A DNA stretch of 64,000 nt, from NCBI RefSeq assembly GCF_022965755.1, contig NZ_CP095187.1, positions 1,550,001-1,614,000 on the forward strand, read 5' to 3'. The notes beneath the pieces are model-generated. The model was not told where the DNA came from. It worked only from the letters and a program-made list of their open reading frames with translations, and ran no database searches. Position numbers and translations under genes: made by a program. This document shows positions 42,669-50,822 of this stretch, one piece after another. Each line of letters begins with the position of its first letter. The stretch's first letter is position 1. This stretch comes from Pseudoxanthomonas sp. F37 (lineage in GTDB: Bacteria; Pseudomonadota; Gammaproteobacteria; Xanthomonadales; Xanthomonadaceae).

Positions 42669-43070
42669 TCAGTCCTCGATGGCTTCCACGCCCTGCCGAT
42701 CCAGTTCCGCCAGGCGCTCGCGCATGGTGGTGAGCTGTTCGGGCGTGTGGCCTATCCAGCCTTTCACTTCGGCGACCACGCGCAGGGGGTCGCGCGTGCG
42801 GTAGGAGCGGGTGGGATTGCCGGGGAAACGCTGGTTGGTGAGGTTGGGGTCGTCCTCGAACGGGCCGGTCGGTTCGACGATGTAGATGTGTCCGTGGCCT
42901 TCGCCGACGGCCAGTTCCGCGCCCCAGATGGCGGCTTCCAGCATGGCGGTGAGGTAGACGTACCGGGCGGTGCGGCGCTTGCCGAAGTTGGAGGTGTAGC
43001 CCGCGGCGATCAGGTCGCCGGGTGCCAGCCTGGCCTTGGTGCCGTGGTAGTAGATCTCGGTATGGCGCAT
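42669..43070 (-). CDS. arr: NAD(+)--rifampin ADP-ribosyltransferase
   Basis: The 133-residue protein has the size of Arr. It reads MRHTEIYYHGTKARLAPGDL, then AAGYTSNFGKRRTARYVYLT, GEGHGHIYIVEPTGPFEDDP and NPTRSYRTRDPLRVVAEVKG, all characteristic of Arr enzymes that transfer ADP-ribose from NAD+ to rifamycins. It stands alone, without integron or transposon signals, in high-GC DNA, so it appears to be an intrinsic chromosomal gene. An in-frame ATG 27 bp upstream is an alternative start. Confidence 0.88.
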   Translation of the reverse strand: MRHTEIYYHGTKARLAPGDLIAAGYTSNFGKRRTARYVYLTAMLEAAIWGAELAVGEGHGHIYIVEPTGPFEDDPNLTNQRFPGNPTRSYRTRDPLRVVAEVKGWIGHTPEQLTTMRERLAELDRQGVEAIED

Positions 43071-43171
43071 GGGGGTGGTGTTCCGGCGGCCTGCCACAGC
43101 GGCAGGCCGGCGATACTGCGGCGCGCGGCGGGCCTTGCCGCAAGCCCCGGGGCGTTATATAAATTTAGGGT

Positions 43172-43199
43172 GGGAGGCGCGGCGCGCCTCCCTTTTTTT
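43172..43199 (+). terminator. Rho-independent terminator
   Basis: GGGAGGCGC and GCGCCTCCC form a perfect stem around GGC, followed by seven T. It lies between arr and the lipoprotein gene, next to a short AT-rich patch (GTTATATAAATTTAGGG). The T-run makes it work rightward, so it may stop transcription from the YciI gene that runs antisense through arr. Confidence 0.75.
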
Positions 43200-43270
43200 C
43201 GCTTCGCAGTGGCGCGCGTGGCTGGCAGGATGGGGGCAGGAGTGTCGTGTCGTTTGGGAGTCGCTCAGTT

Positions 43271-43657
43271 ATGAAGCAGCTGTCCCGCGTCTTGGTTCCG
43301 TGTGTGTTGTTGTCCGGCCTGACCGCCTGCGGTTGTGTGGACGAATACGTCGACACTCTGCCATCTCCCGACGGCACGCTGAAGGCCGAGCTGCGCCATT
43401 GCGGCTGCAGCCTGACCACCTACCGCCGCACCCAGGTCATGGTGCTGGAGTCTTCGCGCAAAGCCGAGTGCATGGCCTCCACCGGCGTTGCCGGATTCGA
43501 TGCGCCCTTCGACCACGCACCGCTGAAGCTGCGGTGGCGGTCCAACGACACGTTGCATGCGAGCTACCCGGACTATCCCAACTTTCCGCAGACGCAGTAC
43601 AGCGCGGGTGATCCGGCGAGGCCCAAGGTGACGCTGGTGTTCCAGAGCGAGCCTTAG
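43271..43657 (+). CDS. Small lipoprotein, unknown function
   Basis: The 128-residue protein has a lipoprotein signal with lipobox LTAC near residue 20 (MKQLSRVLVPCVLLSGLTAC). The mature part holds several cysteines (GCVDE, HCGCSL, AECMA). No domain is recognised. It is the last high-GC gene before the 43.7-46.4 kb insert. Confidence 0.72.
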   Translation: MKQLSRVLVPCVLLSGLTACGCVDEYVDTLPSPDGTLKAELRHCGCSLTTYRRTQVMVLESSRKAECMASTGVAGFDAPFDHAPLKLRWRSNDTLHASYPDYPNFPQTQYSAGDPARPKVTLVFQSEP

Positions 43658-43774
43658 GGTGCGCTTGGCTGATGACTGACACCCGGCATGCGCGGTGCTA
43701 GGGCGTCGCGAGGTTCACCGGTCGTCCGGAAGCAATTGCACTCTGACCCCTGCTTCTTGGCCAAAGCTAGGGTT

Positions 43775-44224
43775 CTACTCAACTTGGCGAGAAGCCCAGT
43801 CACCTACACGGCGGGCTTCTTCAATCCAATCCAGGGCTTCGCGGTAGCCGTCTTCGCTTTCCAGGACGCGGTCCGCCAGGGGCCGCCCTGTCAGTGTGAA
43901 GTACGCATCGAAGTCAGCAGGCGTGAGTCCGGCGGCCTCGGTGGCTTGGTGGAACAGGTGCCAGCGCATCGCGCGCTTCTCAAGTTCGTAGCGCGGCCAG
44001 AACTCTGGAAGGACGTCTGCATCCGCGCGCACACGATTGGCCGGCTCTCCCCGGCGTTTGTCCTTGGGGGCAAGGCGCTTGGCGGTGGCGAGGAGCAGAT
44101 GGGCCATATCCTGCCGCTCAAAGGTCCCATTCGCCGTCTGCAGTTGGCCTGCACACCGGTCCAGGGCGGCCGAGAGCTCGCGGAGCGAGGCTTGGATGTA
44201 CGGATTCGGGTGGTCTTTGATCAT
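43775..44224 (-). CDS. Hypothetical protein in low-GC insert
   Basis: The 149-residue soluble protein begins MIKDHPNPYIQASLRELSAA and includes KRLAPKDKRRGEPANRVRAD and AAGLTPADFDAYFTLTGRPL. The frame is open further upstream, but the more N-terminal part has no coding look. No domain is recognised. It is transcribed away from the next gene. Confidence 0.5.
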   Translation of the reverse strand: MIKDHPNPYIQASLRELSAALDRCAGQLQTANGTFERQDMAHLLLATAKRLAPKDKRRGEPANRVRADADVLPEFWPRYELEKRAMRWHLFHQATEAAGLTPADFDAYFTLTGRPLADRVLESEDGYREALDWIEEARRVGDWASRQVE

Positions 44225-44294
44225 TGCTCGACAGTGCACGGGCTGCGAACAGCGCCCATCCATCACGGTAGACGTCTGGTGAGGCCATTTCCCT

Positions 44295-44528
44295 ATGACG
44301 ATGGGCGCGATATCTCCCATGGCGGCGAACCCGATGCTCGCGAACTTAGCCCGCACTCGGATCATCCCGAACAGCGTGGAGGGCTACCAGCTGCTCAAGC
44401 TTGACGGCCAGTGCGGCGGCCTGGATTCGTTGCGCAAGCAGTTATCGGTGCGGTTCAAGAACAAGCTGGCGAGGGGCGAGCCGGAAGAGGATGAGGAGCC
44501 GTTGGTGGAGAGTGCAGCGTCGGCGTAG
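44295..44528 (+). CDS. Hypothetical small protein
   Basis: The 77-residue product reads TRIIPNSVEGYQLLKLDGQC, then a basic patch (LRKQLSVRFKNKLARGE) and an acidic tail (PEEDEEPLVESAASA). A hairpin terminator follows its stop (44559-44586), which supports a real transcript. No homologue is recognised, and the start codon is uncertain. Confidence 0.35.
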   Translation: MTMGAISPMAANPMLANLARTRIIPNSVEGYQLLKLDGQCGGLDSLRKQLSVRFKNKLARGEPEEDEEPLVESAASA

Positions 44529-44558
44529 GGCATGCCGATTACGGTTGGATAGGTGCAT

Positions 44559-44586
44559 AACAAGGGGCGTATGGCTCCCTTGTTTT
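44559..44586 (+). terminator. Hairpin terminator
   Basis: AACAAGGG and CCCTTGTT form an 8-bp stem with a 10-nt loop and are followed by TT. It stands 31 bp after the small gene ending at 44528. Confidence 0.6.
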
Positions 44587-44689
44587 GTGCGGGATCGAAG
44601 GAACAGGTTGGGGTGAGCTTGCGAAGCCCAGCGCCATAGGGCGTGCAGATTTGAATTTCAATTCATCAATGCAAACTATGAGCTCGGAG

Positions 44690-46207
44690 TCAGTCACTAC
44701 GTTGTTGGGGAGCGGGATGATCTGTGGTATCGGAGATTGCCTCGTCCTCTTCGTCATCATACTCAACTGGAGAGGGATCGCCGGCCGAGCCTTCCTTTAG
44801 CTTCAATACTTTTATAAGGGCGGGGTGGACGACTACTTCGCCGCTGAAATTCTTTTGCGGAAACTTTGTGTCGTAAACGAACTCTACTTTGCTGCCGCCC
44901 TTCTTTCCTCCGACAATGGGAACGCCCACGACGCCGTAGTCGTAAAGATCACTCAGCCACTTTGTGGGGTCGCTACATGAGGGGGACACTTCCATTACCG
45001 TCGCCACCCACGTCGCTTTATTGAACTTCGCGTGGCCAATACGATTCAATGTTAGAAAGTAATCGTCGGTGTTAGGTAGTTGCTTATGCATTTCGTCTAC
45101 AAGTTCACCGTAGATGTGTTCAGAGTAGGAATCTTCGGCTGCATAAACTTCGTCGCGTGTTGCGATAGACACACCGTTCTTTTGCGCCGCTTTCTTTATC
45201 TCTAAGCAGAACGAAATCAAGTCTCTTGGGCGACGCATTGTGCGCTTCAGGATGTATTTTTTTATCGTCGTTCTTTGGCGGATTCGCTGAGTTGAAATCA
45301 CCGAGTCCCAGGCGTCCTCGATGGTGACAGGGCAAGCATCAGCGATGCGTTTGCTTGCCATTTTAATGAGTGCATCGTCTGTCCAAACGATCTTTTCAAT
45401 ATCCTGAGCCAGTTTCCCTTTGTCGCCAAAGCGTAAGAGATCGTAGATGTCCGTCCTGAGGAACAAAACTACAAAAGGCGTTCGCATTGCTTGTTTGAAT
45501 ACGATGTTGAGGTTGCGCGCGGCTTTGATCGCGCCTGCGAGCATCAGCTTAATTTCATCTGAGGCATCCCATCCATCGTCCAGTTTATCGATAAAGATAC
45601 TCAGCGGGTGCTTCTTAAGGCATTGAGTCGCGAGTGCCTCGAGTTGCTTGTTCCACTCGTGAGCGGTCCTTGCGAGGGTCGCTCCTTCCGCCGCATCTTT
45701 AAACTCCACCGCGCCCAAGCCGCCAATATCGCCTGCATTCGGGAGTTCGAGTTTTCTCAAGCGTTTTGCTCTATCGAACAGTATATCGAGGGTGTCCCCG
45801 ACGGCATCCGCTCCATATATTTTTAGATGGAGGGCGGTTGCGGCGGCACTGACGTCCTTGTGAGGCGATTTCATCCACGCGCGGCAGGCTGCTACAAGGT
45901 ATGTGAAGACCCATGACGCCATGTATCTGGTGTCGGCTGTGCCGCCAAGTTCTTGGATGGCTTTGTGAGCGTCCCACGCATAGTCATCAAACTCGAGGCG
46001 AACGACTTGCGGCGTCGGAAACCTTGCTTCACGAAACAATGCAGTCTTGCCCGACCCTTTACGGCCTAGCACGATCATCCGCTCACCTTTGCGGATATGT
46101 TCCGTAACTCCGGTGTCCAGAAAGAAGTCTGTGAGCTTCGGATCGCTCTCTGCATCCAGTCGACCGAAATCCACCTGCCGTATGTCCGCAAGAGTTTTGC
46201 TTGTCAT
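44690..46207 (-). CDS. P-loop ATPase (Sll1717-like), possible defence gene
   Basis: The 505-residue protein has Walker A GRKGSGKT at residues 48-55 and a Walker B-like PLSIFIDKLDDGWD at about 201-214. Its layout, with an N-terminal DFFLDTGVTEHIRKGERMIV and a C-terminal winged-helix-like half, matches the Sll1717-type P-loop ATPases, seen in bacterial variable regions. AAGGAAGACCCA precedes the start at 46207. GC is about 42 percent in sampled lines, far below the flanks, and the gene lies next to tRNA-Leu. It probably came by horizontal transfer; a role in phage defence is speculative. Confidence 0.75.
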   Translation of the reverse strand: MTSKTLADIRQVDFGRLDAESDPKLTDFFLDTGVTEHIRKGERMIVLGRKGSGKTALFREARFPTPQVVRLEFDDYAWDAHKAIQELGGTADTRYMASWVFTYLVAACRAWMKSPHKDVSAAATALHLKIYGADAVGDTLDILFDRAKRLRKLELPNAGDIGGLGAVEFKDAAEGATLARTAHEWNKQLEALATQCLKKHPLSIFIDKLDDGWDASDEIKLMLAGAIKAARNLNIVFKQAMRTPFVVLFLRTDIYDLLRFGDKGKLAQDIEKIVWTDDALIKMASKRIADACPVTIEDAWDSVISTQRIRQRTTIKKYILKRTMRRPRDLISFCLEIKKAAQKNGVSIATRDEVYAAEDSYSEHIYGELVDEMHKQLPNTDDYFLTLNRIGHAKFNKATWVATVMEVSPSCSDPTKWLSDLYDYGVVGVPIVGGKKGGSKVEFVYDTKFPQKNFSGEVVVHPALIKVLKLKEGSAGDPSPVEYDDEEDEAISDTTDHPAPQQRSD

Positions 46208-46370
46208 TGGGTCTTCCTTGTAAGCAGATAGTGTTTGTAAAAACTCGTGGGAAGGGTTCAGTACCGATTGCCATGATGCCGGCATGCGGCAATGACGGGT
46301 AGCCCGGCATCGCCGTTGAGAACTGCCAGCGCCTCATCCCATCCTACGAGATACCTAGGCCTCACAAACG

Positions 46371-46393
46371 AAAAAACCCCGGATGTCCAGGGT
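46371..46393 (-). terminator. Terminator of tRNA-Leu
   Basis: On the minus strand CCCTGGACATCCGGGG forms a short hairpin (CC-GG core with one mismatch) followed by six T, beginning 8 nt after the tRNA CCA end. Confidence 0.75.
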
Positions 46394-46400
46394 CTGATCG

Positions 46401-46486
46401 TGGTGCCGGAGGTGGGACTCGAACCCACACGCTTTTAAGGGCGGCGGATTTTGAGTCCGCTGCGTCTACCATTCCGCCACTCCGGC
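46401..46486 (-). tRNA. tRNA-Leu (anticodon CAA)
   Basis: The 86-nt sequence starts GCCGGAGTGGCGGAATGGTA and ends with an encoded CCA. The anticodon loop CTCAAAA gives CAA, reading UUG. Acceptor stem GCCGGAG pairs with CTCCGGC, the T-arm GTGGGTTCGAGTCCCAC is intact, and the long variable arm is typical of leucine. The low-GC insert at 43.7-46.4 kb abuts its 3' end, a common integration site type, but no second copy of the 3' end was found. Confidence 0.95.
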
Positions 46487-46547
46487 GCGGAGGCGAAGTA
46501 TAGCCGAGCCGGCACCCCCGCCGACAGGCCGGGGGCCTTACAGCGCC

Positions 46548-47135
46548 TCAATTCACCTGATCGGTGCCCAGCAGGCGCTCGCCGCGCCGCTGCCAGCCCC
46601 CGCCACCGGCCTCGTCCTCCGGCGTGTAGATCCCGCACCGGACCATCGTGCGCTGGTACACGTGCAGGCTCACCGCGATGGCCTTGTCGCTGGGATTGCG
46701 GATGGTGTGGTACTCGTGCGGCGGGATCAGGCTGCCCGCCGACCCCGTGCCCGCCTCGATGGTGCCCGCCGGCACGAACCGGTACCGCACGTCATCGCGC
46801 TCGGCCAACTCGTACTGGGTGATCTCCAGCCGCCCCCGCCACACCCCCTCCACGCACCACATGCCCGAATGATCGTGGATCTTGGTGCCCTGGCCCGGGC
46901 CCCACGTCATCGCGATCACGCTGTAGCCATGCTCCGGACTGGTGTACAGCTCACGGCGCGCGTAATGGTCGGCGATCGGCTCCAGCACACAGGCCGGCAG
47001 GCTGACCTCCTGGTCGCAGATCAGTTCGCACAGCGACTTGCGCAGCGCATCGGTGACGGCACGGTCGTCGCCCAGTGCGACGGCCGCATCCAGCGAGGCG
47101 ACCAGCTTGTCGGCGCCGGGAAAATCGAGGGTCAT
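46548..47135 (-). CDS. Cysteine dioxygenase family protein
   Basis: The 195-residue cupin is a thiol dioxygenase. The iron ligands are His87 and His89 (TKIHDHSGMWCVEG) and His140 or His143 (IPPHEYHTIRN). The enzyme oxidises cysteine or 3-mercaptopropionate to the sulfinic acid with O2; bacterial proteins of this type include both, and the substrate is not certain. It is followed by a gap with repeats and then MetX on the same strand. Confidence 0.87.
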   Translation of the reverse strand: MTLDFPGADKLVASLDAAVALGDDRAVTDALRKSLCELICDQEVSLPACVLEPIADHYARRELYTSPEHGYSVIAMTWGPGQGTKIHDHSGMWCVEGVWRGRLEITQYELAERDDVRYRFVPAGTIEAGTGSAGSLIPPHEYHTIRNPSDKAIAVSLHVYQRTMVRCGIYTPEDEAGGGGWQRRGERLLGTDQVN

Positions 47136-47442
47136 GGGACGGCCCCGGTAAGAAGGTGCGCCCAGTTTAGCCGGGTGGGCGCGGACGGGGTTTTGCGGTG
47201 CGGGATGGTCGGCGTTTCCCTCGCCCCGCTTAGCGGCGGGGAGAGGGTGCCCAACGGGCGGGTGAGGGGCGAACGGAGAGGGAACGCATCGGCGCCGGGG
47301 CGATACCGCGCTCGCCCCTCATCCGCCCTCCGGGCACCTTCTCCCCGTCTCGCGGGGAGAAGGAACAGCTTTGAGGTTCCCCCCAGCCTCATCCGCCTTC
47401 CGCGCCTTCTCCCCGCCGCGGGGGAGAAGAGAGCAACTGCGG
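47136..47442. repeat. Intergenic repeat region with GGGGAGA-type inverted arms
   Basis: The 307-bp gap between the dioxygenase and MetX holds no gene. CTCGCCCCGCTTAGCGGCGG with GGGTGAGGGGCGA faces CGCCCCTCATCCGCCCTCCG and CTTCTCCCCGTCTCGCGGGG, with a further degenerate copy (CTTCTCCCCGCCGCGGGGGA). The same family is found at 52760-53068. The arms form hairpins. It looks like a dispersed intergenic element. Confidence 0.75.
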
Positions 47443-48555
47443 TCAGATCGACCCCAGGAACCCCGCCACCGCCGGGCCGAAGCGGTCGTAGTCCACCAGG
47501 AACGCATCGTGGCCCTGCGGCGATTCCAGCGGCAGGAACTCCGCCTGCGCACCGCCGGCGGCCAGGCCCTCGGCGATCTGCTGCTGCTGCTGCAGCGGGA
47601 ACAGGATGTCGGTGGCCGCCCCGATGGCCAGCGCCCGCTGCACGCGGATCTTCGCCAGCCCCCGCATGACATCCCCGTCCGCGTATTCGGCCATGTCGAA
47701 CCAGTCCATCGACCGGCTGAGATAGAGATAGCAATTGGGGTCGAAGCGGCGCACGAAGCGGCGCGCATGGCCTTCCAGATAGCTTTCCACCTGGAACTCC
47801 AGGCCGAACGGATCCTCGTCCGGGCGGTCGGACTCCAGCCGCACCCGGCCGAAGCGGCCATCCCATTCCAGCGCCGAGCGGTAGGTGATCACGCCCAGCT
47901 TGCGCGCCATGCGCATGCCCGATTCCGGATACGTGTCGTCGTCGTACTGGCCGCCGTTCCAGTGCGGGTCCAGCCGGATCGCCTCGCGCTGCAGCGAACG
48001 GATGGCGATGGAGAACGGCAGCGCCTGCGCACTGCCGGAGATGTTGATGTGCGTGCGCGCCGCGCCCGGATGCAGCAGCAGATAGGCCAGCGCGGTCATC
48101 CCGCCCATCGAATTGCCGATGATGCAGGCCAGCTGTTCGATGCCCAGCCCGCGCACCACGTCGAAGGCCGCGTGGGCGCCGTCTTCCACCGACAGCTCGG
48201 GGAAGTCCAGGCGGTACAGCGCACCGGTATCGGGATTGACCGAGGCCGGGCCGGTGGAACCCTTGCAGCTGCCCAGCGAGTTCACGCACACGACGAACCA
48301 GCGGTCGGTGTCGATCGGCTTGCCCGGGCCCAGCATGGGCTCCCACCAGCCGTCGGCCGGGTTGCCGGGCGTGCGCGCGGCATGCGCATCCGGCGACAGC
48401 CCGGTGACGATCAACACCGCATTGTCGCGGCGCTCGTTCAAGGTGCCCCAGGTTTCGTAGGCCATGCGCGCGCCATGCAGCGCGCCACCGCGCTTCATGC
48501 GGAACGGCGAGGGCAGGGGATGGAAGCGGGTGCCGGGGGGAATGAATTCGGTCAT
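47443..48555 (-). CDS. metX: MetX-type homoserine/serine O-acyltransferase
   Basis: The 370-residue alpha/beta-hydrolase matches MetX. The nucleophile Ser149 lies in IGNSMGGM. His is in SPQGHDAFLVDYD, and NSLGSCKGSTGPASVNPDTG is the substrate-pocket segment. Homologues transfer acetyl or succinyl to homoserine (methionine route); in Xanthomonas-type bacteria some MetX homologues use succinyl-CoA or serine. The acyl donor cannot be settled here. The start at 48555 was chosen because the MetX fold starts at EFIPPGTRFHPL. Confidence 0.88.
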   Translation of the reverse strand: MTEFIPPGTRFHPLPSPFRMKRGGALHGARMAYETWGTLNERRDNAVLIVTGLSPDAHAARTPGNPADGWWEPMLGPGKPIDTDRWFVVCVNSLGSCKGSTGPASVNPDTGALYRLDFPELSVEDGAHAAFDVVRGLGIEQLACIIGNSMGGMTALAYLLLHPGAARTHINISGSAQALPFSIAIRSLQREAIRLDPHWNGGQYDDDTYPESGMRMARKLGVITYRSALEWDGRFGRVRLESDRPDEDPFGLEFQVESYLEGHARRFVRRFDPNCYLYLSRSMDWFDMAEYADGDVMRGLAKIRVQRALAIGAATDILFPLQQQQQIAEGLAAGGAQAEFLPLESPQGHDAFLVDYDRFGPAVAGFLGSI

Positions 48556-48621
48556 CGCGGCAGTGTAGGCAATGCGGCGGGGTGATGCCATTTCAGCAAC
48601 GACCGCGTACAAGAATGCCCG

Positions 48622-48705
48622 TGTAGGAGCGCCCCATGGGCGCGATGCTTGTGAGCCGGATGGCCGCCGCCTTGAAAAGCATCGCGCCCATGGGGCGCTC
48701 CTACA
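48622..48705. repeat. Perfect 29-bp inverted repeat (REP-like)
   Basis: Arms at 48622-48650 and 48677-48705 begin TGTAGGAGCGCCCCATGGGC and are exact reverse complements with a 26-nt loop. It lies in the gap between metX and ccmI and could form a long stem, acting as a terminator or REP element. Confidence 0.85.
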
Positions 48706-48760
48706 ACGGATGCGGAGGCGTACGACAGATGCGGATGCGCAACGCCTGCCGCGTGCGGCC

Positions 48761-49771
48761 CTACGGCACCACCCGATCGATCGTCAGCGTGTAGCGGTTG
48801 CCGGCCTTGACCTCGGCGGTGACGGCGGCGGCTTCCAGGTCGCCGGACTGCGCGGCGGGGCCGTTGCCCTTGGCGATGCGCGCGACCAGCTGCACCTGCG
48901 GCAGCTGCGACAGCTTCAGCGTGGGCATGGGGCTGTCGCCGTCGCCCAGCGGCACGGTGACGGGGAACGCCGACGCCGGCAGGCGCTTGGCCGCGACCGG
49001 CATCGGCGGGCCACCCACCTGGCGCGCGAACACGAACAGCGTGTCGCCCGGCGCCAGCTTCTCTTCCAGTGCGGGCGCGAGGTCCACGGTGACGGTGAGC
49101 AGCGCCGGCGATGCGTCCGCGGCGGGCGCGGCATCGGCCAGCGGCGGCAGGCCGGCTTCGGCGCGGGCTTCGTCGATCTGGGTGCGCAGGGTGGCGGCGG
49201 TATTCGGGTCGACCTTCGCCAGCAGCGGCTCCCAGGTCTTCGCGGCCTCGGCGTGCTTGCCTTCCTGCCGCTGCGCCAGGCCCACGAACCACCGCGCGCG
49301 CTGGTGGTCGGGGTTGATCGCGATGGCCTTGTCCAGCAGCTCCCGGGCCCGCGCATCCAACTTGCGTTCGGCGTTGTTGAACAGGCGCGCCTGCGCGGCT
49401 TCCACCAGCAGGTCGGCGTCGTCGGGCATCAGCTGCACCGCGCGCTCGAAGGCCTTCTGCGCATCGGCGTAGCGCTGCAGCGCGGCGTAGGACTTGCCCA
49501 GCAGGCGCCAGCCTTCGGGTTCGTTCGGCTTCTTCTGCAGCTCGGCCTCCAGCTGGCCGATGGCCTCTTCCAGCGTGGTCGGCATGGTGGCGGTGGCCTG
49601 CGGTTCCAGCGCGGCGGGCGTGCCGACCACGCGGTACAGCGCGAAGGTGGCCACGCCCAGCGTCGCCACGCCGGCCAGCACCAGCCCGCGCGCATCGCGC
49701 CACAGCGGCCACAGCACCGCCAGCAGCACGGCCACGGACAGCACGATGGCGAGGATCACGAAGGCGGTCAT
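48761..49771 (-). CDS. ccmI: Cytochrome c biogenesis protein CcmI (TPR)
   Basis: The 336-residue protein starts MTAFVILAIVLSVAVLLAVL, followed by a second transmembrane segment and then TPR helices (for example GWRLLGKSYAALQRYADAQK), with a periplasmic C-terminal domain. CcmI presents apocytochrome c to the CcmF/H ligation complex. It is last in the operon; its start overlaps the ccmH stop by 1 bp. Confidence 0.88.
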   Translation of the reverse strand: MTAFVILAIVLSVAVLLAVLWPLWRDARGLVLAGVATLGVATFALYRVVGTPAALEPQATATMPTTLEEAIGQLEAELQKKPNEPEGWRLLGKSYAALQRYADAQKAFERAVQLMPDDADLLVEAAQARLFNNAERKLDARARELLDKAIAINPDHQRARWFVGLAQRQEGKHAEAAKTWEPLLAKVDPNTAATLRTQIDEARAEAGLPPLADAAPAADASPALLTVTVDLAPALEEKLAPGDTLFVFARQVGGPPMPVAAKRLPASAFPVTVPLGDGDSPMPTLKLSQLPQVQLVARIAKGNGPAAQSGDLEAAAVTAEVKAGNRYTLTIDRVVP

Positions 49772-50229
49772 CACCACTCCTGGTCGTTGTCGTCGGTGAC
49801 GGGGCCCGGCTGTTTGGCGCGGCGCGCCACGATGCGCCCGACCCACACGCCGCCGGCCAGCAGCAGCAACAGCGGCCCGAACCAGAGGATGTAGGTGCCG
49901 GGCGCCACGTCGGGCTTGTACAGCACGAACTCGCCGTAGCGGTCCACCAGGAACTGCTTCACCTGCGCGTCGTCCTTGCCCTGGCGCATCAGCTCCAGCA
50001 CCTCGCGCCGCAGGTCGTGGGCGATCTGCGCGTTGGAATCGGCCAGCGACTGGTTCTGGCACATCACGCAGCGCAGTTCGGCGGTGAGCTTGTGGAAGCG
50101 GGCTTCTTCCGCCGCATCGTTGAACTGCAGCGGGGTGGGGTCGCTGGCCTGGGCGAAGAGGGGCGCGGCGACGGCGACCAGCAGGGCCAGCAGCAAGGCG
50201 CGCAGCAGCAGGACGGGAGAAGTACTCAT
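49771..50229 (-). CDS. ccmH: Cytochrome c biogenesis protein CcmH
   Basis: The 152-residue protein has a signal/anchor at the N-terminus, the LRCVMC motif (Cys54, Cys57) and a C-terminal transmembrane segment. CcmH reduces the apocytochrome cysteines for heme attachment. It overlaps ccmG (ATGA) and ccmI (TGATG). Confidence 0.93.
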   Translation of the reverse strand: MSTSPVLLLRALLLALLVAVAAPLFAQASDPTPLQFNDAAEEARFHKLTAELRCVMCQNQSLADSNAQIAHDLRREVLELMRQGKDDAQVKQFLVDRYGEFVLYKPDVAPGTYILWFGPLLLLLAGGVWVGRIVARRAKQPGPVTDDNDQEW

Positions 50230-50822
50230 CGGCCGGCTTCGATCTTCTCGAGCGCGGGAATCAACTGGTGGTCGATGATGGCCTGGTCGATGGCGCCGAC
50301 GTGCTTCCAGCGGATCACGCCGTTGCCGTCCACCAGGAAGGTTTCGGGCGCGCCGTAGATGCCCCAGTCGATGGCGGTGCGGCCTTCCACGTCGGCGAGC
50401 ACCATCATGTACGGGTTGCCGAACTGCTCCAGCCAGCGCAGGGCGTCCGGGCGTTCGTCCTTCAGGTTGTAGCCGATGAAGCGCACGCGCTTGGTCAGCG
50501 CGAACTGGGTGAGGACCGGATGCTCGACCCGGCATTCCGGGCACCAGCTGCCCCATACGTTCATCACGTAGGGCTGGCCGGCCAGGTCGGCGTTGGTCAC
50601 GCGCTTGTTGGGTTCGTGCAGCAGCGGCAGGTCGAAGGCCGGTGCCGGCTTGCCGATCAGCGGCGAGGGCAGCGCGTCGCGGCCGGCGCGGTCGGACTGC
50701 TTCACGCCGTAGTACAGCAGGCCCATCAGGCCGACGAAGAACAGGCCGATGATGACCAGCGCGAACGTCAGCGCGCCGCGTGAGCGCGGGGGCGAGGGCG
50801 GGAGTTCGGACGCGTTGTTCAT
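50226..50822 (-). CDS. ccmG: Thiol:disulfide interchange protein DsbE/CcmG
   Basis: The 198-residue membrane-anchored thioredoxin-fold protein has the redox motif WCPEC (Cys94, Cys97) in GSWCPECRVEHPVLTQ. The N-terminal helix (TFALVIIGLFFVGLMGLL) anchors it facing the periplasm. It keeps apocytochrome cysteines reduced. Both its ends overlap neighbours by 4 bp. Confidence 0.93.
   Translation of the reverse strand: MNNASELPPSPPRSRGALTFALVIIGLFFVGLMGLLYYGVKQSDRAGRDALPSPLIGKPAPAFDLPLLHEPNKRVTNADLAGQPYVMNVWGSWCPECRVEHPVLTQFALTKRVRFIGYNLKDERPDALRWLEQFGNPYMMVLADVEGRTAIDWGIYGAPETFLVDGNGVIRWKHVGAIDQAIIDHQLIPALEKIEAGR

Noticed and set aside
43730-43760. CAATTGCACTCTGACCCC as a REP/RAYT element end
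   Set aside because: It resembles sequences I associate with such elements in this family, but there is no transposase or second end in the insert, so it is not annotated.
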